Shown here piece after piece: positions 1-11,875 of a stretch of 56,287 bases of DNA. Under the pieces are notes generated by a model that ran no database searches, had not been told where the DNA came from, and was given only the letters and a program-made list of their open reading frames with translations. Made by a program: the position numbers and the translations under genes. Origin of the DNA: Branchiostoma floridae. Its lineage: Eukaryota > Chordata > Leptocardii > Amphioxiformes > Branchiostomatidae. The stretch is taken from contig NC_049986.1 in assembly GCF_000003815.2 (NCBI RefSeq), forward strand, positions 5,514,686 through 5,570,972, given 5' to 3'. The stretch's first letter is position 1; every line of letters starts with the position of its first letter.

Positions 1-454
1 TGGCAAAACTTCTTTGTTGTATTCTTTCCTTTACTGGTGACCAACCCAAGATGTGTAACCTTGTTGCACTATCCGTCTTGTTATCACATCCAAGGGCAAA
101 CCTTGCTGCTCTGTTTTGTACCACTTGGAGACGTTTGATGTTCTCAGGCTGTTGTGTTTCCCCACACTGGAGAACAGTAATCTAAGTGAGAGAGTACCAG
201 GGTTTGTGCCAGGCCCTTCCTTATCCTAGGAGGTAGTTTGCATTTTGTTTCTTATCCTGTTCAGTTGACACTATCCAAACATGATTTACATATGAGTGAC
301 AATTACATGCGTGCCTTTTGAGTTAGTAGTGAGATTGACATATTCAACCTTTTTTTCTAGTTATATGTATTGTATGTTTTAGGTCGCAGAGAGAGCGCGG
401 CAAGAGCGCCGTCCTAGTGGAAAGGGGGTATTAGCATATTGTCTTACCCTTAGA

Positions 455-1330
455 ACTATCCAAACATACGAGTGACAATAACATACCTTCTTTATGATAA
501 AGTAGTGAGATTGACATGTTCAGCCGTTGGTTTAGTTATATGTACTTGCATTGAATTGTCCTGCCAGTTCATTCTAGTGACGCTGAAGAAAAGTGATGGA
601 TGTCACTCGAAATGTCCGGAAGTAATTTCCCGTTATTTTATCCAGTTGTGGAGACTAAAGGACATTTTCTGTTATGTACGTGTAAAGTTAAGCCGTACGC
701 GTGCAAATACGTACTGTCTACGTGCCAAAACCTGGGCAATCTTTTGGGATCCGTAAGTGGTAAGTACCGCCTACGTACGAACTCGTAGGGAATCCGACGG
801 ATTTCGAAGCACGCAGACACGCCGCAGAACTTTACGTGCAGGCAAAACTTTGTGTGCCATCGGGCTGCGGATTTGCACTCCGTACGTGCCAGTACGGGCG
901 ACGCCAGTGCCCTGTACAGCCTTAACGTTTTCAGAAATACTTGGCGGACGTGGCATCCCCAAAAACGTACGTACAAATTGCACGTACGGCGGGTTTGTGC
1001 CCCGTCCGGACCTGAACCTGGACTTAATTGTTTGTGAAAGGGCAATACTCAAAAGAATGATCCATTTCGCAAAATCTGTTTGGGGGAATATCCTACCTTT
1101 AAATAAACAACGCTAACTTAGACCGAGTTTGACTGCAGAAACTTGGTAGAAATGACTGTCAACTCTCATCTGCTTCGCTCGTGTTATTTTCTTGGACCAA
1201 TAAGCTTCAAAACACGTGAAAACCTGCCGCCATAGTGCCAGTATAATTTGTTCATTTTCTAATCGGTCCATCATAAGGTACACTGTTTTTTTTTCAGGTC
1301 CGTTTTTCCGGACCGGTCCCATCCTGCTAT
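455..1330. repeat. Dispersed direct repeat, unit 1
   Basis: This block matches a second unit at about 2610-3413 in the same orientation. The matches are collinear: 455-650 against 2610-2815, and 1130-1330 against 3238-3413. The first part also has a third partial match at 273-372. The middle of unit 1 is occupied by a small inverted-repeat transposon (about 690-1003) that unit 2 lacks. No gene is recognised; the short ORFs here have no recognisable domain. Confidence 0.6.
690..1003. mobile_element. MITE family A, copy 1 (degenerate)
   Basis: It shares its whole length with elements at 28023-28341 and 34025-34348. The right terminal repeat (GTACGGCGGGTTTGTGCCCC) is kept. The left end is eroded and starts near AAGCCGTACGCGTGCAAATACG. 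No transposase is encoded. It sits inside repeat unit 1. Confidence 0.65.
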
Positions 1331-1399
1331 GGAGGCTAGTTGTGGCCTTTGTTGAACACCTTTGTGTGTCCGGTAATTATGTTTTTCCTGGAACCTTCT

Positions 1400-1502
1400 A
1401 ATCTTCAAAATAGCTCGCTACGCCTCCCTACGGAAAAGGCGTGCCATAAGTGTATTTACATGCTACACCCCAAGCAGAGATTACGCTCCGGCTGTTTTTT
1501 AT
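1400..1502. repeat. Dispersed ~100-bp repeat, copy 1
   Basis: It matches 6484-6590 through the blocks TAATCTTCAAAATAGCTCGC, AAAAGGCGTGCCATAA and TTACGCTCCGGCTGTTT. A short piece recurs near 40620-40655 (GGCTCCGGCTGTTTTTGACG). It is a non-coding interspersed repeat of unknown class. Confidence 0.55.
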
Positions 1503-2107
1503 AAGACCGCCTTCGCACGTCAAAACACAGGGCCTAACACAAAAGGTTAGTAATACCTAACTGACATCGGCACTGTATTTGAACTGCGTGAACAACAAGC
1601 TAAACAGTTTTGAACTTTTGAACTTCAGACATCGCCTGTACAAAGAATGCAGGTTACCATGACCACACGTTGCTTGCATTAATGCAAGACGCTATTTTTA
1701 TGGGTGTGGGTGTGGGTGTTATATAAGGAACCACTTTCTTCTGATTTCTCCATTCCAACCTTGAACCTGAAGGCATTTCCATCCACTAAGGGTTCCAGTC
1801 AGAGAGTTCCCCCTCTTCAACACATCTTTAGAGGTACCAAAGCGGTGAGTGAATGAATGAATGAATGGCATTTTCTATTACGTCTATGACCTCAAATATT
1901 CAAATACAATTCAATCTCTACAACTGGATAAAAAAACGAGATCTATTTAAGCAGGTTTCGAGTGACACCTGTCACTTCTTTATAGGGCCTTCACACTGAA
2001 ACCGAATTTGCAGGAATCAAGCAGAACCAGCGGGAATTAAGTATTTGCAAAATTCGTGCCACTTTCGGGGCCATTACGAATGGGAATGCCAAATGGACCT
2101 TATATAC

Positions 2108-2588
2108 CCTTCACACGAGAAAGAATGAGCCAAAATGCCGTCAGAATGAAAATTCTGTTCTATTCCTGTAAATTCGTAGTGTATTCGAGCAAGCCTCTTT
2201 CAACCTCCTTGATTCGAGAAATTCTTACTGCACTCCAGACATTCTTTTGGCCACATTCGGGCAGGATTCGAAGTGACTTGCCGTTTCGGTTGTCCTTCGA
2301 ATGAGATAAGAATGTTTCGAATAATGTAATGCCGGAGAATGCGGCTATACTGCAGTTAGAATAGTTAGAATCCACTTAGAATCCACCTCGAATGCCATTC
2401 GATATTTCTCCACTTCGAATGCACCTCGACAGTTTTTAACATGTCAAAAACTTTCGGGCCAGCCAAAAGAACGGGCACAAATAACTGGAATGCAGTAAGA
2501 ATATCTGGAACACACTACGAATTGCCATGAATAGAAAAGAACTTTCATTCCGACGGCATTCCGGCTGATTCTTGATCCCGTGTAAAGG
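2108..2588. mobile_element. Foldback/MITE element with ~80-bp inverted ends
   Basis: The left arm (2108-2185, starting CCTTCACACGAGAAAGAATG) is the imperfect reverse complement of the right arm (2510-2588, ending CCCGTGTAAAGG). The arms share ATGCCGTC-GAATGAAA and AATTCGTAGTGT blocks. The interior is AT-rich, full of GAAT/ATTC motifs, and non-coding. Confidence 0.7.
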
Positions 2589-2609
2589 CACATGGCCTTA
2601 CCATAGAAA

Positions 2610-3413
2610 CTATCCAAACATGATTTACATATGAGTGACAATTACATGCGTGCCTTTCGAGTTAGTAGTGAGATTGACATATCCAACCTTTTTTTCTAGT
2701 TATATGTATTGTATATGCATTAAATTGTCCGGCCAGTTCATTCTAGTGACGCTCAAAAAGAGTGATGGATGTCACTCGAAATGTCCGGAAGTAATTTCCC
2801 GTTTTTTTTAATCCAGTTGTAACGTTAGAGACTGAAGGGTATTTTCTGTTGTGTACGCGTAATGTTTTATTTACTTTGAATCAGACATTGAAGAAGTGCG
2901 TTTGTTTCGTGATCAGTTCAAGAGTTGTGTTGATGTCGATGATGTTTAGATATCCAGGTAGAATATTACCTTATAAGAAATGTGTACAGAAGTTCGTAAG
3001 ATCTACAGGTGGACAAGGGATGGGTACCGGGACAGAAAATTCAGGTCTAGGTCCAGTAAGGTCCAGGTCCGGACCTGAACCTGGAACTGATTGTCTGTGA
3101 AAACGTGTGAATCGGTGATACACAAAACAATGGTCCATTTCGCTTCTAAGGATTCTTTTTAGTGACTTACACTGACATTTTGGAATTCTATCTTCATGTA
3201 AACAACATTATCTTCGACCAGGTTTGACTAGACTGTGGAAACTTGGTAAAAATGACTATAAACTCTCTTATACTTCGCTCTTGTTATTTTCTTGGGCCGT
3301 TAAGCCACAAAACGCGTGAATTGAACGCCTGCGCTGCCGATATAATCTGTTCATTTTCTAATCGGTCCAAGATCCGGTCGACTGATTTTTTACAGGTTCA
3401 GTTTTTCTGGACC
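2610..3413. repeat. Dispersed direct repeat, unit 2
   Basis: This is the second copy of the block at 455-1330. It contains CTATCCAAACATGATTTACA at its start and TTCTAATCGGTCC near its end. It ends directly against the inverted terminus of the element at 3414. Confidence 0.55.
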
Positions 3414-5945
3414 GGTGTGACAGCGATCTCGCCCCCCCCCCCCCGGGGGGGGGGGGGGCAAAATCACTAGCGATCTCGCCCTCCCCGGCTAGTGATCTCG
3501 CCCCCCTTTAGCGATTTCGCCCCCCCCCGGGGGCGAAATCACTAGCGATCTCGCCCTCCCCGGCTAGTGATCTCGCCCCCCTATCTCGCCCCCCTTTAGC
3601 GATTTGGCCCCCCCCCCAAAAAAACGGGTTTACATAACATTTTAGAAGTTGATTGGTATAAATCACAAAATGCATTTTCAGAATGATATAAGTACACGAG
3701 TCTGATACATAACTTCATCCATAGTATAAATATTAACGTAATTACATGATGATAAGACAGTTGAAGTTGTTTCAGACAAGGAGGGTTGGGTCCTTGTATT
3801 CCCATTATTGCATATACTTGAGTCTCGACATAAGATTTATTTCATTGTATTCACCTGTCCTCAAGCAACCTACATGTATAAGTCTCCAATATGAAGCCTC
3901 TACCATGACCAGAAAAAAAGTATGAACAAGAGTTCGTAGACCTCAGGCCTGCATGAAATGTATTGGGTTTCTGTAGACCTATTGTGTATTTTTGCCTTTT
4001 TGTCTGTGGTACGTGGTTGGAAAAATGAGCTTTTTACCGTGTTGGTTGTGCACCATGCAAAAGTCTGACTCTGAAATTCCATTTTCTGAATTTGTAAGTT
4101 TGGACATATGGATGAACATTACTTATTTTGGATTTCTTAAGTATGTAACCAACCACAGTACTTTGAAGTTGTTGAGACGCTACCTTTTTTTGTCTCAGAT
4201 GGCCCATGCACATGTAGTTACTCTGTCACATGATATACTAATATCTTCCTATTTCAATGTACTGACCTAATGCAGCTGCTAAGTCTCCTTGGTTTGTGTT
4301 CTTCCAATGATATTCATTAAAGATTTATTTCTGGGGTGTTATTCACTTGACATCGGAATGTTACTTGCATAATTTGACCAATGATACTTTTATCTGTAGT
4401 TCCATAGACATTAGACAATATGAATAGTGGTAGCCCCCATGCAGCAGCAACAGTTAGTCCCCAGGGTGGTATGATATTTTCATTCAATCCATCCAACCCA
4501 AACCTAAATCTCCTGTAGTATCTAAGCCAAAAACCCAACCATAATCTGTTTTTAAAACCAAGCAGATATTGGGAGGATGCCCCAACCACACAAAAACAGG
4601 GTCAACCTATACAGTATCAAGTTCAAGCACTAGGAGGCCCAAAATCAAACCTGACCACCAGGACACCACAAACAACTCACGTACCAAATGGCAACACAAT
4701 GGTACCTTGCGTTCCGGAGATACAGCGCACGCCCCGTGCCCGCACAAAAGGTAACCTAAAATGTCAAGTTCAAGCACCAAGGGTGCCAAAATCAAAATTG
4801 AGCATTATTCAGCCACCGCCGACACATGTGCCAAATATCATCGCGCCAGCACCAGCCGTTCAGAAGATATAACTCCGGAAACACCCCTCCCGGACACAAA
4901 ATTCGACCTGCCGGGTCAAGTTCAAACGCGACAAGGCCCAAAGTCAATCCTAGGCAACAGGCAACAACCCCCCACCCATGCACCAAAAATCGTCGCAATC
5001 GCGCGTATCGTTCCGGACACACAGCGCCAAAAGTGCCCCCAAAACACCAAAAATGCCACCTGCAATGTCAAGTTCAAACGCCAGGAGGCCCAAAATCAAA
5101 CCTGAGTGTTAGGCTACCACCCCCAACCCACGTACCAAAAATCGTCGTGCTCGCACCATCCGTTCACGAGATACAGCGCCCTACATCCCCGGCTACCGAA
5201 AAGTTCCCACCAGCATCAAAACCATACCTGCATACATGCAGGTAAATATCTTTATCAGTTATGTAGATAAGGCATTCATTAGAATATCGCACATTTGTTA
5301 TGTGCACCTAGCCTATGGGTATCTTCACCTCCAATATGACTGTTTTTCTAGTATTTAGAAACTCTATCAGGTCTTTTACCCGTGTTTCTTAAGACTGGTA
5401 CTTTACCAGTGTTTTTGTGGCATTTCGCAACAGGTATATGAACTTGCGCGTAGTTAGCGTTTATAATAAGAAACTATTATTCACTTGTGTTTTTGTTAGT
5501 GCTTTGGAAATGTTTCCTGCACAAATAGAAAATACTGTGACAAACTAAAAACATGTAGCTGACTTATTCCGTACCGTAGATGGTGTTGATTTATACGTTC
5601 GCGATAGCTCTGTCTTTTTCCTCCAAAAAGTGTCTTTTTCATTTCAATGGCTTGTTTGCATCGAACCATATATATCGACTTTCGACTTATAACATCTTCA
5701 GGTAATAAGGTGCCATATAGGTGCCAGGTAACACACGATATACGTTACTCCCCAGGTGCAGCATAGCACCAGGTAGCGAGCCTAATATGAAGTTGCTCTT
5801 GAGAACCCTCCGAGAAGCAATGTCCTTAAGGAGGACGAAAACACTGGTGGGTGGGAAAACGCTAAAGGGGGGCGAAAACACTGGTGATCTCGCCCCTCCG
5901 GGGGGGGGGGGGGGAGATCGAGGGGGGCGAGATCGCTGTCACACC
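3414..5945. mobile_element. 2.5-kb element with G/C-tract inverted termini
   Basis: The left end (3414-3437, GGTGTGACAGCGATCTCG followed by a C run) is the exact reverse complement of the right end (5922-5945). Inside the left end are shorter palindromic copies of GCGATCTCGCCC and GGGCGAAATCACTAG separated by poly-C/poly-G (3425-3615). The interior holds a 150-bp tandem array (4600-5220) and AT-rich unique sequence. No transposase or polymerase frame is recognisable. It resembles a non-autonomous DNA element, but I see no clear target-site duplication. Confidence 0.5.
4600..5220. repeat. ~150-bp tandem repeat, about 4 degenerate units
   Basis: Units are anchored by TCAAGTTCAA at about 4617, 4764, 4916 and 5068, giving spacings of 147, 152 and 152. 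Each unit also carries GGCCCAAAATCAAA or a close variant, and several carry CCCACGTACCAAAAATCGTCG-like blocks. The open frames here arise from this low-complexity C/A-rich composition and are not considered genes. Confidence 0.65.
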
Positions 5946-7650
5946 TGTTCAACAAGAAAAAAATTGGTTTGTAACGGAAAAGGGCTGACCATGAACATGT
6001 CTGGACCGGTAGTAATCGAATGGTTTCCAGTCTAGGTGTTTTCTACTGTGGGTAATATATTGCGTTAACTTGATTCATGTCATTTCCACCCACATAAAGT
6101 TAACAGTTACAAATCCAAACTGTTTTTCACCCCACACTGCCTACACTACAGGATGTTTGTAGAAGATTTTATTGACTCAGTACTTAATGTAGACGTTGGC
6201 CCTGACAATACTCTTCATACCTTATCCTATCGCCCAGAAGCCACAAACATGACACTCATGTGATGGAAATTTCCAACGCCAGTTCAAGTCTCTTTATGGT
6301 CTCGATTCTGTACATGTATTACTCATGCAAGTAACACTACGGTCCAATAACTGGGCCCAAAAGACGTGTGTAGGTTGATCATAAATCCCTTCTACCTAAG
6401 TATTTGAGATGCAAACTTGTTTAGTACTGATAGAAGTAGGTAGGAACGTTTCCACATTCCAGCGGTTTGTCGGGAGTCGTGTACGTAATCTTCAAAATAG
6501 CTCGCCACGCCTGACGGAAAAGGCGTGCCATAAAAGTACTTACACGCTACACCGCGAGCAAAAGTTACGCTCCGGCTGTTTGCTCAAGTTAAATCACATG
6601 TTTTATTACTTTCGAATTTCTTAAATTTATTGCAACAAATCTCGAGATTGTTATGAAGGAGATGGGGAGTTACCAATTTTCTTTGACATTTTAAACTTGA
6701 ATCTTTCATAAGAACTGCGTAAGGATACAAAGTTTTCAAAATAAGATTAAGACAAATCTTGAACTTTTTTCTTGAGATTGATATCGATTATTCTAGATTG
6801 AGTCGTGTACGTTTTTTTAGTCCTGCAGCAGTGTTGTGGCAGTTAGAATATCTTAGAAATGGCATAATTATCGTTTCACTAGTCTTATTTGGGAGACTTT
6901 TTGTTGCCTAAAGAACAAGTGTACTGTAATTGAAAACAAAACATCTCATTGATTTCCAGAAAACTACACATTAGTTGGAAATGTGGCCATAAAAAGTGCA
7001 ATTTTCTCATTGAACACGAATGGGACGACTAAACTGTTGTTTGAGACCTTAAACCTACGACGTTTGACAACAGTATGTTACTCTGTATGTTACTGACAAT
7101 CGCGAAAATTTTAAGGATCACGCTTTTCGATTTTTTGTTGGGTGAGGGCTTTTACACTCCACTACCTGACTCATATTTGCTTGTTTGGTATGTGACAACG
7201 CCTGTCTCAAGAGACCATAAAATTATAGCCGTGACTGGATGGCAGCAACGGCGATTTTCAACGTTAAGTTATATTGTGCAGGGAAAGGGAGTTTGCCGAG
7301 GAAGGGAGTTTGCTGTGGAAGCGTGTTTTCCGTGATAGCTAGTCTTTGCCCTAGTTTAGGTCTTTTCTACTATGGGTAATAACTGTTATATTGCGTTAAC
7401 TTGATCCATGTCATTTTCACCCACATGAAGTTAACATTTAACTGTTTTTCACCCCATACTGCCTACACTACAGGATGTTTGTAGAAGGTTTTATTGACTA
7501 CATGTCTTTACTTAGTGCAGACGTTGCATGTTTGGTATGTGGCAACGCCTATCTCAAAAGGTCATAGTATTATAGCCGTGACCGGACGGCTTCACTGAAC
7601 TGGCTTTTGGAGGGGCAAGAGAACATAGCCAACGTTAAAAATCGATCGCG
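5946..7650. other. Intergenic, repeat-rich, no gene seen
   Basis: This stretch holds the ~100-bp dispersed repeat (6484-6590). It also holds a pair of related segments at 6020-6180 and 7355-7500, both containing CATTTTCACCCACAT-like sequence and ACACTACAGGATGTTTGTAG. No coding exon with a recognisable domain was found on either strand. Confidence 0.5.
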
Positions 7651-8250
7651 GACCGTGCAAAATCACTAGCGGTTTTGGCCCCCCCCCATTCCCCTCCGGC
7701 GCGAAATCTCTAGCGATCTCGCCTTTCCTGCTAGTGATTTCGCCCCCCCCCCCCATCTTGCCCCCTTGGGCGATATCTTCCCCCCCCCCCCCCAAAAAAA
7801 CGAGGTTATATAATATTTCAGAACTTGATTGGTATATATCACAAAATGCAGTTTGAAAATGATATTAGTACACGAGTTTAATATAAAACTCCATCCATAC
7901 GATTAATATCAACGTAATTACATATTAAAATGGAAGTCGAACTTGTTTCGGACAAGGAGGGTTGGTCCCTTGTATTCCCATGATTGCATATACTCGAGTC
8001 TCAACATAAGATAGATTTCATTGTATTTACCTGTCCTCAAGCAAACTGTATATCCCCAATACTGATAAAGACACATGAATTGGCAAATAAGGTATTCATT
8101 AGAATAACATTTCATAATCACCTTCAATATGACTGGGTTTTTTTCTAGTATTTAGGAACTAGTGTGTTAACCCGTGTGTTTCTTAGGACTGGTACTGGTA
8201 GAGGTATATCACCTTGCGCGTAGATAGTGTTTGTAATGAGAAACTATCAT
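7650..8250. mobile_element. Internally deleted copy of the 3414-5945 element
   Basis: 7660-8080 parallels about 3460-3890: CACTAGCG and GATCTCGCC motifs with C runs, then AAAAAAACG, ATTGGTATA and ACAAGGAGGGTTGG blocks. 8090-8250 parallels about 5270-5480 (CCTTGCGCGTAGATAGTGTT and neighbours). The 150-bp tandem array is missing, so this copy has an internal deletion. Confidence 0.55.
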
Positions 8251-8640
8251 TATATTTCAGCCATACCATGGTATGGTGAAATATATTGTATTCGTTATGT
8301 TTCTTCTTTCTTCTCCTGTCAAATCTTCAACGCGATTCATCTCCGCCGTTCCTGGGCCGAATGACTTGAAATTTGGCACAAGGACAGAGTGGGCCAATAC
8401 CTTGATATTGTCTTTTTTTTCATAACTGCCTCTAACATGATTTTATTGAGGTTTTTGGTCATTTTTAGACCAAATCGGAATATCTTGGCCCCCTGTACCC
8501 TGGTTTTACAATCAAATGACCTGAAATTTGGTATAGATAGGCTTTGGACATTTGGTTACATGATTCAAGTAAAGTTTTTGGCAAAAACTATTTCAAAATG
8601 ATTAATTTCAGCACTTTTCTGAGGGAAAATTGGTTTCCTT
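8251..8640. repeat. Probable dispersed repeat (CCATACCATGGTATGGTG start)
   Basis: The segment begins with a short palindrome, CCATACCATGGTATGG, followed by pyrimidine-rich sequence. It contains two related lines (ATGACTTGAAATTTGGCACA and AATGACCTGAAATTTGGTAT) about 150 bp apart. It is non-coding. Confidence 0.35.
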
Positions 8641-10906
8641 TCGGCCTTCTGCCGTGACGTCACCCCGCAGAGCCCCGCACGTGCAAGTTAATTGAATTTA
8701 ACGAGCCAGCCAATCAGCGAAGAGGAAGACGAAGTCTAATTAATATTCAATAGCGGGGCCTTCCAACCCCGTTTATATTGAAACACATGCATATCTTGAC
8801 AACACAGCGGACGAATGTCACCTTACGCCCGGTTTTATATACAAGTATATATAAAATAGTTGTTTGCGAGGATTTGGAGTTAACGACAAGGTCATTTGCA
8901 CGGTAGCAGAAGGTACGCGTTCCTTGAGCGTCAGAGTACATGTCTTTGTCGATGAATTTGCCAACATTCCGCGTAGCGATATCAATCATTTTCGGAAGAT
9001 TTGACGTTGGCAGAGTAAGTTGAGACAATCGAGGAAATGTTACTTGGCGGAAATCGCGGGAAAATTGGCCAGTTTAGTTTTGATAAGTAAGTTTTGATAA
9101 GTAAGTTTAACAATGGCGAGAATGATTATTTCCTCATCAATATTTATCGTTAGAATGTTTTGAACTGTAAGTACAGTCGAGCCGTCCACCGCGGCCCTGG
9201 TGTCGTTTCCTCGCGATCGGTGTCAGCCCTGACTGCACCGCTGCCCCTTGTCCTTGTCCCTCAACAGTTGTAGTAGAAGCAATAGTTTCCGCGTCGTCCA
9301 CTTCTTGACAGGTCGATGCCTTAGCGAGATACTTGTGTATGTCATCCAGTCCCAAACATCGCAGTTTCTCGGGTTATTTTCGCAAAGTTTCGTGCCTCTT
9401 CTTGATTGACGTTATGTTACCGCATTTGTTGGAGCCGCTGCTGGCTGTGATTGGTCGCAAGTTAATTCGATTTTTCGCATAAAGTGGCACGCCCCGTCTA
9501 ATCGGTATACGCACATCTCAAGACTACAGCCAAGGCTGTTGTCATGGTAACGACAAGTATAACAAAATTTCCCACATGCGAATCGGGTTGGGCACGTCTT
9601 GTACTGCGTGCGTTTGATTTGAGCTCAAGTCGCTGAATTTACAAGTCTCACCGTCGGTTTCACAGACAGCACGTGCACTTACTTTGTCACCAGTCGTCTT
9701 CCAGAGCGTTCAAAATTATGAAAAAAAGGGATTTTTCCTGTCATTTTTTCGGTAAAATCTTAGGAAAATACCGACATGTGTTGGTGCACAGATGTTGGCA
9801 AGATATGCAAGTTTTTCTAAGGCTGTGAATTTTGTCACCGTGACTGAATGGTGGCATTGCAAACCGGAAGTACATTTTTTACGTCGCATTTCGGTAACTT
9901 TATCGAGAAATTATTATACCATAAAGTAGAACTCTGAGAATAGTCTACCACGTCCGGTATGAACTTCGGCTTCATGCCTTTGCCGCGCCAGCTTCAAAAG
10001 GTAAACAAATTTTCAATTGTGAACTAAAAAACAGACTTCATGTTCTGTAATGTTTACTTCTATGTACTTAAGTATTAAATAATGTTTTTAAGCTCATAAA
10101 AAAACCTGTTTAACCTATAGTATGTAAACTATAGTTCTAGTCCAGTCTAGACCTACTGTGTTATAAAATACTGTAAACTATCCATTGTTATAAAAGAAAA
10201 AGTCCTGAATGTAAAAAAAATAACATATATAAAAAAATAACTTGTTGTTTTTGTAACCATCTACATATATCTTAATTATTCCATGACAATTGTGGCAATC
10301 ATGTGGTGTATAGTGGTTATACAAAATCGAGCCTGTATATGTACATGAAATACAGAAATGCTTATATAGACGAAGATTCTATTCCCATGTGCAATACCTA
10401 TTGTGCCTAAGTACTCTTACCCTATGTACTCTTACTTACTGGACACTAGTACTTCGAATTACTCCCTGTACAGTAGCTTAGATACTCTGTTTTTGACAAA
10501 TGTACTATTTGTTTTACGAATAAAGCTTTGAAAAAAAATCTAAGAAAAAATTGACTGATATTTTCTCCGCCCACCTTTATACCAGCGTTCAAACGGTAAA
10601 TACTATTGTAACATCAATATTTTTACAACGTTGTAGCGGTGTTTAACAGAGATAGAGTCGAAGGCGCGGCAGGAAAATATTACTGAGTGAATACTGAGCG
10701 AATTTTTTTGCCTTGCCGGGCGCCGAACTCGGGCGCGAGGCGTCTCAAGCTTGTTGAGGCCTGGGGAAATTTTGCAATCTTGACCCTTTGAAACGCCATT
10801 TCCGGCATTTTGACGAACAAATTTCACTGATAGTCCGAGCAAAAAAATTTTCCTAGGCCCTCCCCCCCGCTCAAATCTTTTTTCCTAGGCCCTCCCCCTG
10901 GCTCGA
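8640..10906. other. Non-coding or unrecognised region, up to the assembly gap
   Basis: It contains an exact CRE-like TGACGTCA near 8656, several CCAAT/ATTGG motifs and an RFX-type X-box (GTTGTCATGGTAAC, 9538-9551). Two minus-strand open segments (9137-9355 and 8747-9028) could be exons of an unknown protein. One is Gln/Gly/Thr-rich; the other contains PTSNLPKMIDIATRNVGKF. Neither shows a domain I recognise and no splice chain could be fixed. The rest is AT-rich with nothing recognisable. Confidence 0.3.
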
Positions 10907-11006
10907 NNNNNNNNNNNNNNNNNNNNNNNNNNNNNNNNNNNNNNNNNNNNNNNNNNNNNNNNNNNNNNNNNNNNNNNNNNNNNNNNNNNNNNNNNNNNNN
11001 NNNNNN
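10907..11006. other. Assembly gap (100 N)
   Basis: Exactly 100 N characters, the usual placeholder for a gap of unknown length. The sequence just left of it is C-rich (CCCTCCCCC runs), a likely cause of the break. Confidence 0.98.
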
Positions 11007-11724
11007 TCATCGCTACGGGATTTCGAAATTTATTAGGATATTGTGAGATTTTAGGTCCTAAAATTTTCTTGCAAATCAGATATGGTAGACCATATGTTAC
11101 ATTTTAACTTCCTGTATACTGTATAGGTGTAGTTCCCGGGGAAAATTTTGTTTGGAAATACGGCGTCTCTTAACTATTCGTTTCAATGGGGGCGAGAAAC
11201 TGGGGTGTGCCCCTAAATGTTCCATTTTCGAGCAGGGGTTATTTGAGACAGTTAAATGTTGTATGGGAAAAGGTATGGCTGAAATATGCTGTATTTGCTC
11301 CTAAGCAAATGTCGGCCTTTCGAGTCCAATTGTGTTTTTGTTAGTGCATTGGAAATATTTACAGCACAGAAAATAAGATAAAGGTGACAACTTTAAAACA
11401 TATAGCTGACATATAGCTATTTATTCGCGAACGTATAAATCAACACCATCTACGGTACTTTAATACTAAGTGTAACCCCTGTCTAAATTGTTGTGTGCGT
11501 TTTAAAGCGGTGATTACATTCCTTTTGCGCCGGGGGGGGGGGGGGGGGGGCTTCCTAATCCAAGTAAAAAGGGGCTGAAACAACTTTGTGGGACACTTGC
11601 TCTCCAATGAATTTACGGGGCAGTAATATTGTTTCTTTTTCTGAGGAACATTTGGAAACATTTCCTAGGAACATTCAGCACAAGGTGCTCAGCTTTGCTT
11701 CGTCCCTTGCACAGGTCAGAAAGA
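11007..11724. other. Upstream flank of the channel gene, with repeat fragments
   Basis: 11330-11400 resembles 5485-5550 of the 2.5-kb element (TGTTTTTGTTAGTGC and following bases). 11428-11456 carries GCGAACGTATAAATCAACAC, the reverse complement of 5580-5605, so these fragments are rearranged. A G18 run sits at 11533-11550. The first exon follows. No TATA box is evident. Confidence 0.4.
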
Positions 11725-11875
11725 ATGGTAAGGCGACGTATTGACGCGTTCTGCGCAGTCCTACTCGTCTCCGTTGCCTTTGTTTGCGGTCAGCAAAGTG
11801 CGACGCTCATCGTCCTACAGGCCGAACGACATGAAGGGAATTTCACTAGTCCGGGATTTCCAAACAACTATCCAA
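11725..11875 (+). CDS. Channel exon 1: signal peptide and CUB start
   Basis: The ATG at 11725 opens MVRRRIDAFCAVLLVSVAFV, a basic then hydrophobic signal peptide with likely cleavage near CGQQ. GNFTSPGFPNNYP follows, the standard CUB opening. An in-frame upstream start at 11629 would spoil the signal peptide. The donor is CCAA|GTAAGA and the exon ends in phase 1. The usual first CUB cysteine is absent. Confidence 0.8.

Noticed and set aside
638-1116. Overlapping ORFs of 119-135 codons on both strands
   Set aside because: They fall on a GC-rich MITE; similar ORFs appear in its other copies with no domain content.
4569-5245. ORFs of 114 and 139 codons
   Set aside because: They run through a 150-bp C/A-rich tandem repeat, and overlapping frames are equally open.
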